Positions 42,870 to 58,800 are shown, counted from the first letter of the stretch. The stretch: DNA of 64,000 bases from Lophius americanus (GCA_037951165.1 JBBDHG010000030.1:145001-209000), one strand, 5' to 3'. Program-made: numbers and translations. The notes: generated by a model from the letters alone, not told the origin.

Positions 42870-42884
42870 TGTGCGGAAATGGTC
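42856..42884. repeat. 14-bp perfect inverted repeat at the LINE 5' junction
   Basis: GACCATTTCCGCAC (42856-42869) and GTGCGGAAATGGTC (42871-42884) are exact reverse complements around a single central T. The right arm ends where satellite begins (TATCTAGATC). The left arm is inside the LINE reading frame. Either the LINE has a natural hairpin at which reverse transcription stopped, or the 5' end was copied back on itself during integration. Confidence 0.85.
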
Positions 42885-43540
42885 TATCTAGATCTATATA
42901 GATCTAGATAGATCTATATACATAGATAGATTTATATACATAGATAGATAGATTTATATACATAGATAGATAGATTTATATACATAGATAGATAGATCTA
43001 TATACATAGATAGATAGATATATATACATAGATAGATAGATCTATATACATAGATAGATCTAGATAGATCTATATACATAGATAGATCTAGATAGATATA
43101 TATACATAGATAGATCTAGATAGATAAATCTAGATAGATAGATAGTTAGATCTATATAGATAGATCTAGATACATAGATAGATACATAGATACATAGATA
43201 CATAGATAGATAGATCGATCTATATAGATCGATCTATATACATAAATCTATATACATAGATAGATACATAAATCTATATAGATAGATAGATAGATCTAGA
43301 TCTATAGATAGATATAGATCTAGATAGATAGATAGGTCTAGATACATAGATAGATCTAGATAGATCTAGATACATAGATAGATCTAGATATATAGATCTA
43401 TATACATAGATATATAGATCTATATACATAGATATATAGATCTATATAGATATATAGATCTATATAGATCTATATAGATATATAGATCTATAGATCTATA
43501 AACATAGATATATAGATCTATATAGATATATAGATCTATA

Positions 43541-46500
43541 TAGATCGATCTATATACATAAATCTATATACATAGATAGATACATAAATCTATATAGATA
43601 GATAGATAGATCTAGATCTATAGATAGATATAGATCTAGATAGATAGGTCTAGATACATAGATAGATCTAGATAGATCTAGATACATAGATAGATTTATA
43701 TACATAGATAGATAGATTTATATACATAGATAGATAGATTTATATACATAGATAGATAGATCTATATACATAGATAGATAGATATATATACATAGATAGA
43801 TAGATCTATATACATAGATAGATCTAGATAGATATATATACATAGATAGATCTAGATAGATAAATCTAGATAGATAGATAGTTAGATCTATATAGATAGA
43901 TCTAGATACATAGATAGATACATAGATACATAGATAGATAGATCGATCTATATAGATCGATCTATATACATAAATCTATATACATAGATAGATACATAAA
44001 TCTATATAGATAGATAGATAGATCTAGATCTATAGATAGATATAGATCTAGATAGATAGATAGGTCTAGATACATAGATAGATCTAGATAGATCTAGATA
44101 CATAGATAGATCTAGATATATAGATCTATATACATAGATATATAGATCTATATACATAGATATATAGATCTATATAGATATATAGATCTATATAGATCTA
44201 TATAGATATATAGATCTATAGATCTATAAACATAGATATATAGATCTATATAGATATATAGATCTATATAGATCGATCTATATACATAAATCTATATACA
44301 TAGATAGATACATAAATCTATATACATAGATAGATAGATCTAGATCTATAGATAGATATAGATCTAGATAGATAGATAGGTCTAGATACATAGATAGATC
44401 TAGATATATAGATCTATATACATAGATATATAGATCTATATACATAGATATATAGATCTATATATAGATATATAGATCTATATACATAGATATATAGATC
44501 TATATAGATATATAGATCTATATAGATCTATATAGATATATAGATCTATATAGATCTATAAACATAGATATATAGATCTATATAGATATATAGATCTATA
44601 TAGATATATAGATCTATATAGATATATAGATCTATATACATAGATCTATATAGATATATAGATCTATATACATAGATAGATCTATATAGATATATAGATC
44701 TATATACATAGATAGATCTATATAGATATATAGATCTATATACATAGATCTAGATAGATAGATCTACATAGATAGATAGATAAATCTATATAGATAGATC
44801 TATAGATAGATAGATCTATATCGATAGATCTATATAGATAGATCTATATAGATAGATAGATCTATATAGATAGATAGATAGATCTATATAGATAGATAGA
44901 TCTATATACTTAGATAGATCTATATACATAGATAGATCTATATACATAGATAGATCTATAGAGATAGATCTAGATAGATAGATCTATATAGATAGATATA
45001 GATACATAGATAGATCTAGATAGATAGATCTAGATAGATAGATAGATAGATAGATCTAGATAGATAGATAGATCTAGATAGATATATACATAGATCAATA
45101 TACATAGATAGATCTATATAGATAGATAGATAGATCGACATACATAGATATATCTACATACATAGATAGATAGATCTATATACATAGATCTATATACATA
45201 GATAGATCTATATAGATAGATAGATAGATCTATATACATAGATAGATCTAGATAGATAGATCTATATAGATCTAGATAGATCTATATACATAGATAGATT
45301 TATATACATAGATAGATAGATTTATATACATAGATAGATAGATTTATATACATAGATAGATAGATTTATATACATAGATAGATAGATCTATATACATAGA
45401 TAGATAGATAGATATACATAGATAGATAGATCTATATACATAGATAGATCTAGATAGATATATATATATAGATAGATCTAGATAGATAAATCTAGATAGA
45501 TAGATAGTTAGATCTATATAGATAGATCTAGATACATAGATAGATACATAGATACATAGATAGATAGATCGATCTATATAGATCGATCTATATACATAAA
45601 TCTATATAGATAGATAGATAGATCTAGATCTATAGATAGATATAGATCTAGATAGATAGCTAGGTCTAGATACATAGATAGATCTAGATAGATCTAGATA
45701 CATAGATAGATCTAGATATATAGATCTATATACATAGATATATAGATCTATATACATAAATCTATATACATAGACAGATACATAAATCTATATAGATAGA
45801 TAGATAGATCTAGATCTATAGATAGATATAGATCTAGATAGATAGATAGGTCTAGATACATAGATAGATCTAGATAGATCTAGATACATAGATAGATCTA
45901 GATATATAGATCTATATACATAGATATATAGATCTATATACATAGATATATAGATCTATATAGATATATAGATCTATATAGATCTATATAGATATATAGA
46001 TCTATAGATCTATAAACATAGATATATAGATCTATATAGATATATAGATCTATATAGATCGATCTATATACATAAATCTATATACATAGATAGATACATA
46101 AATCTATATAGATAGATAGATAGATCTAGATCTATAGATAGATATAGATCTAGATAGATAGGTCTAGATACATAGATAGATCTAGATACATAGATAGATT
46201 TATATACATAGATAGATAGATTTATATACATAGATAGATAGATTTATATACATAGATAGATAGATCTATATACATAGATAGATAGATATATATACATAGA
46301 TAGATAGATCTATATACATAGATAGATCTAGATAGATATATATACATAGATAGATCTAGATAGATAAATCTAGATAGATAGATAGTTAGATCTATATAGA
46401 TAGATCTAGATACATAGATAGATACATAGATACATAGATAGATAGATCGATCTATATAGATCGATCTATATACATAAATCTATATACATAGATAGATACA

Positions 46501-48420
46501 TAAATCTATATAGATAGATAGATAGATCTAGATCTATAGATAGATATAGATCTAGATAGATAGATAGGTCTAGATACATAGATAGATCTAGATAGATCTA
46601 GATACATAGATAGATCTAGATATATAGATCTATATACATAGATATATAGATCTATATACATAGATATATAGATCTATATAGATATATAGATCTATATAGA
46701 TCTATATAGATATATAGATCTATAGATCTATAAACATAGATATATAGATCTATATAGATATATAGATCTATATAGATCGATCTATATACATAAATCTATA
46801 TACATAGATAGATACATAAATCTATATACATAGATAGATAGATCTAGATCTATAGATAGATATAGATCTAGATAGATAGATAGGTCTAGATACATAGATA
46901 GATCTAGATATATAGATCTATATACATAGATATATAGATCTATATACATAGATATATAGATCTATATATAGATATATAGATCTATATACATAGATATATA
47001 GATCTATATAGATATATAGATCTATATAGATCTATATAGATATATAGATCTATATAGATCTATAAACATAGATATATAGATCTATATAGATATATAGATC
47101 TATATAGATATATAGATCTATATAGATATATAGATCTATATACATAGATCTATATAGATATATAGATCTATATACATAGATAGATCTATATAGATATATA
47201 GATCTATATACATAGATCTAGATAGATAGATCTACATAGATAGATAGATAAATCTATATAGATAGATCTATAGATAGATAGATCTATATCGATAGATCTA
47301 TATAGATAGATCTATATAGATAGATAGATCTATATAGATAGATAGATAGATCTATATAGATAGATAGATCTATATACTTAGATAGATCTATATACATAGA
47401 TAGATCTATATACATAGATAGATCTATAGAGATAGATCTAGATAGATAGATCTATATAGATAGATATAGATACATAGATAGATCTAGATAGATAGATCTA
47501 GATAGATAGATAGATAGATAGATCTAGATAGATAGATAGATCTAGATAGATATATACATAGATCAATATACATAGATAGATCTATATAGATAGATAGATA
47601 GATCGACATACATAGATAGATCTACATACATAGATAGATAGATCTATATACATAGATCTATATACATAGATAGATCTATATAGATAGATAGATAGATCTA
47701 TATACATAGATAGATCTAGATAGATAGATCTATATAGATCTAGATAGATCTATATACATAGATAGATTTATATACATAGATAGATAGATTTATATACATA
47801 GATAGATAGATTTATATACATAGATAGATAGATTTATATACATAGATAGATAGATCTATATACATAGATAGATAGATAGATATACATAGATAGATAGATC
47901 TATATACATAGATAGATCTAGATAGATATATATATATAGATAGATCTAGATAGATAAATCTAGATAGATAGATAGTTAGATCTATATAGATAGATCTATA
48001 TACATAAATCTATATACATAGATAGATACATAAATCTATATAGATAGATAGATAGATCTAGATCTATAGATAGATATAGATCTAGATAGATAGCTAGGTC
48101 TAGATACATAGATAGATCTAGATAGATCTAGATACATAGATAGATCTAGATATATAGATCTATATACATAGATATATAGATCTATATACATAAATCTATA
48201 TACATAGACAGATACATAAATCTATATAGATAGATAGATAGATCTAGATCTATAGATAGATATAGATCTAGATAGATAGACAGGTCTAGATACATAGATA
48301 GATCTAGATAGATCTAGATACATAGATAGATCTAGATATATAGATCTATATACATAGATATATAGATCTATATACATAGATAGATCTATATAGATATATA
48401 GATCTATATACATAGATAGA
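43541..48420. repeat. 2.5-kb tandem duplication
   Basis: Landmarks repeat at offsets of 2,514 (43561/46075), 2,503 (GTTAGATC at 43881/46384) and 2,468 (TCTATATACTT at 44901/47369; GATCGACATAC at 45133/47601). The copies are about 43,541-46,050 and 46,051-48,420. Inside each copy a smaller 0.4-kb phrase with TAAATCTATATACATAG is itself repeated. Confidence 0.84.
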
Positions 48421-48539
48421 TCTAGATAGATAGATCTACATAGATAGATAGATAGATAGATCTATAGATAGATAGATCTATAGATAGATAGATCTATATA
48501 GATAGATCTATAGATAGATCTATAGATAGATCTATAGAT

Positions 48540-48810
48540 AGATAGATCTACATAGATAGATAGATCTACATACATAGATAGATAGATCTACATACATAGA
48601 TAGATAGATCTACATACATAGATAGATAGATCTACATACATAGATAGATCTACATACATAGATAGATCTACATAGATAGATAGATCTACATACATAGATA
48701 GATAGATCTACATACATAGATAGATAGATCTACATACATAGATAGATCTACATACATAGTTAGATAGATCTACATACATAGATAGATCTACATACATAGA
48801 TAGATCTATA
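48540..48810. repeat. 18/22-bp ACATACATAG subarray
   Basis: Tandem GATCTACATACATAGATA units like those at 23,264-23,490. One unit carries TAGTTAGAT (about 48,759). It ends in a transition to CTATATACATAG units. Confidence 0.76.
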
Positions 48811-49988
48811 TACATAGATAGATAGATAGATTTATATGCATAGATAGATAGATCTATATACATAGATAGATAGATCTATATACAAAGATAGATAGATATA
48901 TATATATATACAAAGATAGATCTAGATAGATATATATACATAGATAGATCTATCTAGATAGATAGATCTAGATAGATGGATAGTTAGATCTAGATACATA
49001 GATAGATCTAGATACATAGATAGATACATAGATACCTATATAGATCGATCTATATACATAGATCTATATACATAGATAGATAGATACATAGATAGATCTA
49101 TATACATAGATAGATCTAGATAGATCTAGATAGATGGATAGTTAGATCTAGATACATAGATAGATCTAGATACATAGATAGATACATAGATAGATAGATC
49201 GATCTAGATACATAGATCTAGATACATAGATAGATAGATCGATCTAGATACATAGATACATAGATAGATAGATCGATCTATATACATAGATCTAGATATA
49301 TAGATACATAGATAGATAGATCTATATACATAGATCTATATACTTAGATCTAGATACATAGATCTAGATATATAGATATAGATACATAGATCTAGATACA
49401 TAGATCTATATACATAGATTGATCTAGATACATAGATCTATATACATAGATAGATCTAGATACATAGATCTATATACATAGATAGATCTAGATACATAGA
49501 TCTATATACATAGATAGATCTAGATACATAGATCTATATATATATAGATAGATCTAGATCGATCTGTATACATAGATCTATCTAGATCTATCTATGTATA
49601 TAGATGGATCTAGATAGATAGATCTATATAGATCGATCTAGATAGATAGATCTATCCACATAGATCTATCCAGATAGATCTATCCAGATAGATAGATCTA
49701 GATAGATAGATCTATATACATAAATAGATAGATAGATCGATATACATAGATCGATCGATATACATAGATCTATATACATAGATAGATAGATCTAGATACA
49801 TAGCTAGATCTAGATAGATCTATATACATAGATAGATCTAGATAGATCTAGATAGATCTATATACATAGATAGATCTAGATAGATCTATATACATAGATA
49901 GATCTAGATAGATCTATGTACATAGATAGATCTAGATAGATCTATGTACATAGATAGATCTAGATAGATCTATGTACATAGATAGATC

Positions 49989-50021
<33 letters not shown>

Positions 50022-51656
50022 CTAGATAGATAGATAACTAGATAGATCTAGATAGATAGATAACTAGATAGATAGATAGATCTAGATAGATAGATCTAGA
50101 TAGATCTAAATAGATAGATCTAGATCTATATAGATCTAGATCTATATACATAGATATATAGATCTAGATAGGTATATAGATCTATATACATAGATATATA
50201 GATCTACATACATAGATAGATCTAGATGGATAGATCTAGATAGATAGATCTAGATAGATAGATCTAGATAGATAGATCTAGATAGATCTAGATAGATAGA
50301 TCTAGATAGATAGATCTAGATAGATATATAGATCTATATACATAGATAGATCTATCTAGATAGATAGATCCATATAGATAGATCCATATAGATATAGATA
50401 GATCGAGATAGATCTATCTACATAGATCTATCTATGTATATAGATCTATGTATATAGATCTATATACATAGATAGATCTATGTAGATAGATCTATATACA
50501 TAGATAGATCTATCTAGATAGATTTATCTAGATCTATCTAGATAGATAGATCTATCTAGATAGATCTATATACATAGATAGATCTAGATAGATAGATATA
50601 GATAGATCTAGATAGATAGATCTAGATAGATAGATGGATCTAGATAGATAGATAGAAAGATAGATCTAGATAGATAGATCTAGATAGATAGATCTATATA
50701 GATAGATGTAGATAGATCTAGATAGATAGATAGATTTAGATAGATAGATCTAGATAGATCTAGATAGATCTATATTCATAGATATATAGATCTATCTAGA
50801 TAGATCTATATTCATAGATATATAGATCTATATACATAGATATATAGATCTATATACATAGATATTTAGATCTATATACATAGATATATAGATCTATATA
50901 CATAGATATATAGATCTATATACATAGATATATAGATCTAGATCGACAGATCTAGATCGATAGATCAATAGATCTAGATCGATAGATCTATAGATCTATA
51001 TAGATAGATCTATATAGATAGATCTATATAGATAGATCTATATACATAGATAGATCTATATACATAGATAGATAGATCTATATAGATAGATCTAGATAGA
51101 TAGATCTATATAGATAGATATAGATATATAGATAGATCTAGATACATAGATCTAGATAGATCTATATACATAGATAGATAGATTTATATAGATAGATAGA
51201 TAGATTTATATACATAGATAGATAGATCTATAAAAAATGGATAGATATATCTATATACATACATAGATAGATAGATAGATCTATATACAAAGATAGATAG
51301 ATAGATCTATATACATAGATAGATCTAGATAGATAGATAGATATACATAGATAGATCTATATAGATCGATCTATATACATAAATCTATATACATAGATAG
51401 ATACATAAATCTATATAGATAGATAGATAGATCTAGATATATAGATAGATATAGATCTAGATAGATCTAGATAAATAGATCTATATACATAGATAGATCT
51501 AGATAGATAGATCTATATACATAGATCTAGATAGATAGATCTATATACATAGATATAGACAGATCGATAGACACATCGATAGATAGATCTATCTATGTAT
51601 ATAGATAGATCTATCTATCTATGTATATAGATCTATCTATCTATGTATATAGATCT

Positions 51657-51785
51657 ATCTGTGTATGTGTATATCTATCTGTGTATGTGTATATCTATGT
51701 GTATGTGTATATCTATGTGTATGTGTATATCTATCTATGTATGTGTATATCTATCGACAGACAGACAGACAGACAGGCAGACGGA
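51657..51785. repeat. TGTATG/GACA patch, copy 1
   Basis: A TCTGTGTATGTGTATATC series followed directly by ATCGACAGACAGACAGACAG and GCAGACGGATCGATC. The GACA run has one more unit than in copies 2 and 3. GATA beside GACA is the composition of vertebrate Bkm-type repeats. Confidence 0.85.
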
Positions 51786-51899
51786 TCGATCTAGATCTAG
51801 ATAGATCTACATAGATCTAGATAGATCTAGGTAGATAGATCTATCTAGACAGATAGATCTATCTAGATAGATAGATCTATCTAGATCTAGATAGATAGA

Positions 51900-52215
51900 T
51901 CTACATAGATAGATAGATCTACATAGATAGATAGATCTAAATACATAGATAGATAGATCTACATACATAGATAGATAGATCTACATACATAGATAGATAG
52001 ATCTACATACATAGATAGATCTACATACATAGATAGATCTACATACATAGATAGATAGATCTACATACATAGAAAGATAGATCTACATACATAGATAGAT
52101 AGATCTACATACATAGATAGATAGATCTACATACATAGATAGATAGATCTACATACATAGATAGATAGATCTACATACATAGATAGATAGATCTACATAC
52201 ATAGATAGATAGATC
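51900..52215. repeat. 18/22-bp ACATACATAG subarray after GACA patch 1
   Basis: About fourteen GATCTACATACATAGATA units of 18 or 22 bp. The same subarray follows each of the three GACA patches (54,470-54,640 and 60,290-60,520), so patch, palindromic block and ACATACATAG run move as one module. Confidence 0.8.
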
Positions 52216-54198
52216 TATATACATAGATAGATCTATATACATAGATAGATAGATAGATATATATACAAAGATAGATAGATAGATATATATACAAAGATAG
52301 ATAGATAGATATTTATACATAGATAGATCTATATACATAGATAGATCTATATACATAGATAGATACATAGATAGATAGATAGATACATAGATAGATAGAT
52401 AGATAGATCTAGATACATAGATAGATACATAGATACATGGATAGATAGATAGATCTAGATACATAGATCTAGATACATAGATAGATAGATCGATCTAGAT
52501 ACATAGATCTAGATACATAGATACATAGATAGATAGATAGATCTATATACATAGATCTAGATACATAGATACATAGATACATAGATCGATCTATATACAT
52601 AGATCTAGATACTTAGATCTAGATACATAGATCTAGATATATAGATCTATATACATAGATCTATATAGATAGATCTAGATACATAGATCTAGATACATAG
52701 ATCTAGATACATAGATCTATATACATAGATAGATCTAGATCGATCTATATACATAGATCGATCTAGATCTATCTATGTATATAGATCGATCTAGATCTAT
52801 CTATGTATATAGATCTATGTATCTATGTATATAGATCTATATATCTATGTATATAGATCTATATATCTATATAGATCTATATATCTCTGAATATAGATCT
52901 ATCTAGATCTATCTAGATCTATCTATCTATCTAGATCTTTCTATCTACATCTATCTATATAGATCGATCTAGATCTATCTAGATAGATAGATCTATCCAG
53001 CTAGATCTAGATAGATCTATATAGATAGATCTATCCAGCTAGATCTAGATAGATCTATATAGATAGATCTAGATAGATAGATCTATATAGATAGATCTAT
53101 ATACATAGATAGATCTAGATAGATAGATCTAGATAGATCTATATACATAGATAGATCTATATACATAGATAGATCTAGCTAGATAGATCTATATAGATAG
53201 ATGTAGATAGATAGATCTAGATAGATAGATAGATTTAGATAGATAGATCTAGATAGATCTAGATAGATCTAGATAGATCTATATTCATAGATATATAGAT
53301 CTATATACATAGATATATAGATCTATATACATAGATATTTAGATCTATATACATAGATATTTAGATCTATATACATAGATATATAGATCTATATACATAG
53401 ATATATAGATCTATATATCTATATAGATATATAGATCTATATACATAGATAGTGATAGATAGATAGATCTACATAGATAGATCTAGATCGATAGATCTAG
53501 ATCGATAGATCGATAGATCTAGATCGATAGATCTATAGATCTATATAGATAGATCTATATACATAGATAGATCTATATAGATAGATCTATATACATAGAT
53601 AGATAGATAGATCTAGATACATAGATAGATCTATATACATAGATAGATAGATCTATATAGATAGATCTAGATAGATAGATAGATCTATATAGATAGATAT
53701 AGATACATAGATAGATCTAGATAGATAGATCTAGATAGATCTAGATAGATAGATATATCTAGATTGATAGATAGATCTAGATACATAGATCTAGATAGAT
53801 CTATATACATTGATAGATAGATTTATATACATAGATAGATAGATCTATAAAAAATGGATAGATAGATCTATAAAAAATGGATAGATAGATCTATATACAT
53901 ACATAGATAGATAGATAGATCTATATACTTAGATAGATCTAGATAGATAGATAGATATACATAGATCGATCTATATACATAAATCTATATAGATAGATAG
54001 ATAGATCTAGATATATAGATAGATATAGATCTAGATAGATCTAGATAGATAGTTCTATATACATAGATAGATCTAGATAGATAGATCTATATGCATAGAT
54101 AGATAGATCTATCTATATGCATAGATAGATCTATCTATCTATGCTTATAGATCTATCTATCTATGTATATAGATCTATCTATCTATGTATATAGATCT

Positions 54199-54326
54199 AT
54201 CTGTGTATGTGTAAATCTATCTGTGTATGTGTATATCTATGTGTATGTGTATATCTATGTGTATGTGTATATCTATCTATGTATGTGTATATCTATCGAC
54301 AGACAGACAGACAGGCAGACCGATCG
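54199..54326. repeat. TGTATG/GACA patch, copy 2
   Basis: The same order of TGTATG units and GACA run as at 51,657, with GTAAATC in place of GTATATC in the first unit and CCGATCGATC after the run. TATCGAC falls at 54294 here and at 51752 in copy 1 (offset 2,542). Confidence 0.84.
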
Positions 54327-55146
54327 ATCTAGATCTAGATAGATCTACCTAGATCTAGATAGATCTAGGTAGATCTAGGTAGATAGATCTATCTAGATCT
54401 AGATAGATAGATCTATCTAGATCTAGATAGATAGATCTATCTAGATCTAGATAGATAGATAGATAGATCTACATACATAGATAGATCTACATAGATAGAT
54501 AGATCTACATACATAGATAGATAGATCTACATACATAGATAGATAGATCTACATACATAGATAGATCTACATACATAGATAGATAGATCTACATACATAG
54601 ATAGATAGATCTACATACATAGATAGATCTATATACATAGATAGATAGATAGATCTATATACATAGATAGATAGATAGATAGATCTATATACAAAGATAG
54701 ATAGATAGATATATATACAAAGATAGATAGATAGATATATATACAAAGATAGATAGATAGATATATATACATAGATAGATCTAGATAGATAGATAGATCT
54801 AGATACATAGATAGATACATAGATAGATAGATCGATCTATATAGATCGATCTATATACATAGATCTATATACATAAATAGATCTAGATAGATCTAGATAG
54901 ATAGATAGTTAGATCTAGTACATAGATAGATCTAGATACATAGATAGATCTATATACATAGATAGATCTAGATACATAGATAGATACATAGATAGTTAGA
55001 TAGATAGAATCTAGATACATAGATAGATACATAGATACATAGATAGATCTAGATACATAGATCTAGATACATAGATAGATAGATCGATCTAGATACATAG
55101 ATACATAGATAGATAGATAGATCTAGATACATAGATCTAGATACAT

Positions 55147-55187
<41 letters not shown>

Positions 55188-55879
55188 CTAAATACATAGA
55201 TCTAGATACATAGATAGAGTAGATCGATCTATATACATAGATCTAGATACATAGATACCATAGATAGATAGATAGATCTATATACATAGATCTAGATACA
55301 TAGATACATAGATAGATAGATCGATCTATATACATAGATCTAGATACATAGATACATAGATAGATAGATAGATCTATATACATAGATCTAGATACATAGA
55401 TATATAGATCGATCTATATACATAGATCTATATACTTAGATCTAGATACATAGATCTAGATACATAGATCTAGATACATAGATAGATAGATCTAGATAGA
55501 TAGATCTAGATAGATATATAGATCTATATACATAGATAGATATATATACATAGATAGATTATATATACATAGATAGATAATATATACATAGATAGATAGA
55601 TAGATCTAGATAGATAGATCTAGATAGATAGATAGATCTAGATAAATAGATAGATATAGATAGATAGATCTAGATAGATAGATAGATCTATATAAATAGA
55701 TAGATAGATAGATCTATATAAATAGATAGATAGATAGATCTAGATAGATAGATAAGATAGATCTAGATAGATAGATAGATCTAGATAGATCTACATAGAT
55801 AGATAGATAGATAGATAGATCTATATACATAGATAGATAGATCTATATACATAGATAGATAGATCTATATAGATAGATA

Positions 55880-58800
55880 GATAGATAGATCAATATAGAT
55901 AGATAGATCGATAGATAGATAGATCTATATACATAGATAGATAGATCTATATACATAGATAGATAGATCTATATACATAGATAGATAGATCTATATAGAT
56001 AGATAGATAGATCTATATACATAGATAGATAGATCTATATACATAGATAGATAGATATATAGATAGATAGATAGATCTATATAGATAGATAGATAGATAG
56101 ATCTATATAGATCGATCTAGATCGATCTAGATAGATAGATCTATCCAGATAGATCTATCTAGATCTATCTATGTATATAGATGGATCTAGATAGATATAT
56201 CTATATAGATCGATCTAGATCTATCTAGATAAGATAGATCTATCCAGATAGATCTAGATAGATAGATCTAGATAGATAGATCTAGATAGATAGATCTATA
56301 TACATAAATAGATAGATAGATCGATATCTACATAGATCGATCTATATACATAGATCGATCTATATACATAGATCTATATACATAGATAGATAGATCTAGA
56401 TACATAGATAGATCTAGATAGATCTATATACACAGATAGATCTAGATAGATCTATATACATAGATAGATCTAGATAGATCTATATACATAGATAGATCTA
56501 GATAGATCTATATACATAGATCTATATACATAGATAGATCTAGATAGATCTATATACATAGATAGATCTAGATAGATCTATGTACATAGATAGATCTAGA
56601 TAGATAGATTTATCTATAGATAGATCTAGATAGATAGATCTAGATAGATAACTAGATAGATAGATAACTAGATAGATCTAGATAGATAGATAGATCTATA
56701 TAGATCTAGATAGATAGATCTAGATCTATATACATAGATATATAGATCTAGATAGATATATTGATCTATATACATAGATATATAGATCTACATACATAGA
56801 TAGATCTAGATAGATAGATCCATATAGATAGATCCATATAGATATAGATAGATCTATCTATATACATAGATAGATATAGATAGATCTATCTATATACATA
56901 GATAGATCTAAATAGATCTATATACATAGATAGATCTATATACATAGATAGATCTATCTACATAGATAGATCTATATACATAGATAGATCTATCTAGATA
57001 GATCTATCTATGTATATAGATCTATCTACATAGATCTATCTATGTATATAGATCTATCCACATAGATCTATCTACATAGATCTATCTATGTATATAGATC
57101 TATCTATCTAGATCTATATATCTAGATCTATCTATCTAGATCTAGCTATCTATGTATATAGATCTATCTAGATTGATCTATCTATGTATATAGATCTATC
57201 TAGATAGATCTATATACATAGATAGATAGATCCATCTAGATACATAGATCTAGATACATAGATACATAGATAGATAGATCGATCTATATACATAGATCTA
57301 GATACATAGATACATAGATAGATAGATCTATATACATAGATCTAGATACATAGATACATAGATAGATAGATCGATCTATATACATAGATCTAGATACATA
57401 GATACATAGATCGATCTATATACATAGATCTATATACTTAGATCTAGATACATAGATCTAGATACATAGATCTAGATATATAGATCTAGATACATAGATC
57501 TAGATACATAGATCTAGATACATAGATAGATAGATCTAGATAGATAGATCTAGATAGATATATAGATCTATATACATAGATAGATCTATATACATAGATA
57601 GATCTATATACATAGATAGATCTATATACATAGATAGATCTATATACATAGATAGATAGATCTATATAGATAGATAGATAGATAGATCAATATAGATAGA
57701 TAGATCGATAGATAGATAGATCTATATACATAGATAGATAGATCTATATACATAGATAGATAGATCTATATACATAGATAGATAGATCTATATAGATAGA
57801 TAGATAGATCTATATACATAGATAGATAGATCTATATACATAGATAGATAGATCTATATAGATAGATAGATAGATCTATATAGATAGATAGATAGATAGA
57901 TCTATATAGATCGATCTAGATCGATCTAGATAGATAGATCTATCCAGATAGATCTATCTAGATCTATCTATGTATATAGATGGATCTAGATAGATATATC
58001 TATATAGATCGATCTAGATCTATCTAGATAGATAGATCTATCCAGATAGATCTAGATAGATAGATCTAGATAGATAGATCTAGATAGATAGATCTATATA
58101 CATAAATAGATAGATAGATCGATATACATAGATCGATCTATATACATAGATCGATCTATATACATAGATCTATATACATAGATAGATAGATCTAGATACA
58201 TAGATAGATCTAGATAGATCTATATACACAGATAGATCTAGATAGATCTATATACATAGATAGATCTAGATAGATCTATATACATAGATAGATCTAGATA
58301 GATCTATATACATAGATCTATATACATAGATAGATCTAGATAGATCTATATACATAGATAGATCTAGATAGATCTATGTACATAGATAGATCTAGATAGA
58401 TAGATTTATCTATAGATAGATCTAGATAGATAGATCTAGATAGATAACTAGATAGATAGATAACTAGATAGATCTAGATAGATAGATAGATCTATATAGA
58501 TCTAGATAGATAGATCTAGATCTATATACATAGATATATAGATCTAGATAGATATATTGATCTATATACATAGATATATAGATCTACATACATAGATAGA
58601 TCTAGATAGATAGATCCATATAGATAGATCCATATAGATATAGATAGATCTATCTATATACATAGATAGATATAGATAGATCTATCTATATACATAGATA
58701 GATCTAAATAGATCTATATACATAGATAGATCTATATACATAGATAGATCTATCTACATAGATAGATCTATATACATAGATAGATCTATCTAGATAGATC

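Larger units (their letters stand above)
40564..42884 (-). mobile_element. 5'-truncated non-LTR retrotransposon (CR1/L2/Rex1 group LINE)
   Basis: This is the only long unique sequence in the window, about 2.3 kb on the minus strand. From its 5' side it holds the ORF2 segment upstream of the reverse transcriptase, the reverse transcriptase and C-terminal domain, then a 3' UTR of about 230 bp ending in a TATC run. ORF1 and the apurinic endonuclease are absent, so this is a truncated, non-autonomous copy. The motif style (FDFSSAFNT, STGAPQGTVL, FSDD) is that of the fish CR1/L2/Rex1 assemblage; I cannot separate Rex1 from L2 by eye. It is CpG-rich against a CpG-poor satellite and has only one obvious frame break, suggesting a fairly recent copy. 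Target site duplications cannot be recognised within GATA repeats. Confidence 0.93.
42885..49559. repeat. GATA-oriented satellite right of the LINE
   Basis: Plus-strand GATA satellite continuing in the same orientation as left of the LINE. It is rich in ATATATAGATCTATATAGAT phrases and in GATCGATCTATATACATAAA landmarks. No unique sequence or gene is present; the 63-codon frame at 48222-48413 is a repeat translation. Confidence 0.96.

Noticed and set aside
40564..42884. Endogenous retrovirus or LTR element
   Set aside because: No long terminal repeats, gag, protease, integrase or envelope features. FSDD and the KATGPDG region are of non-LTR type.
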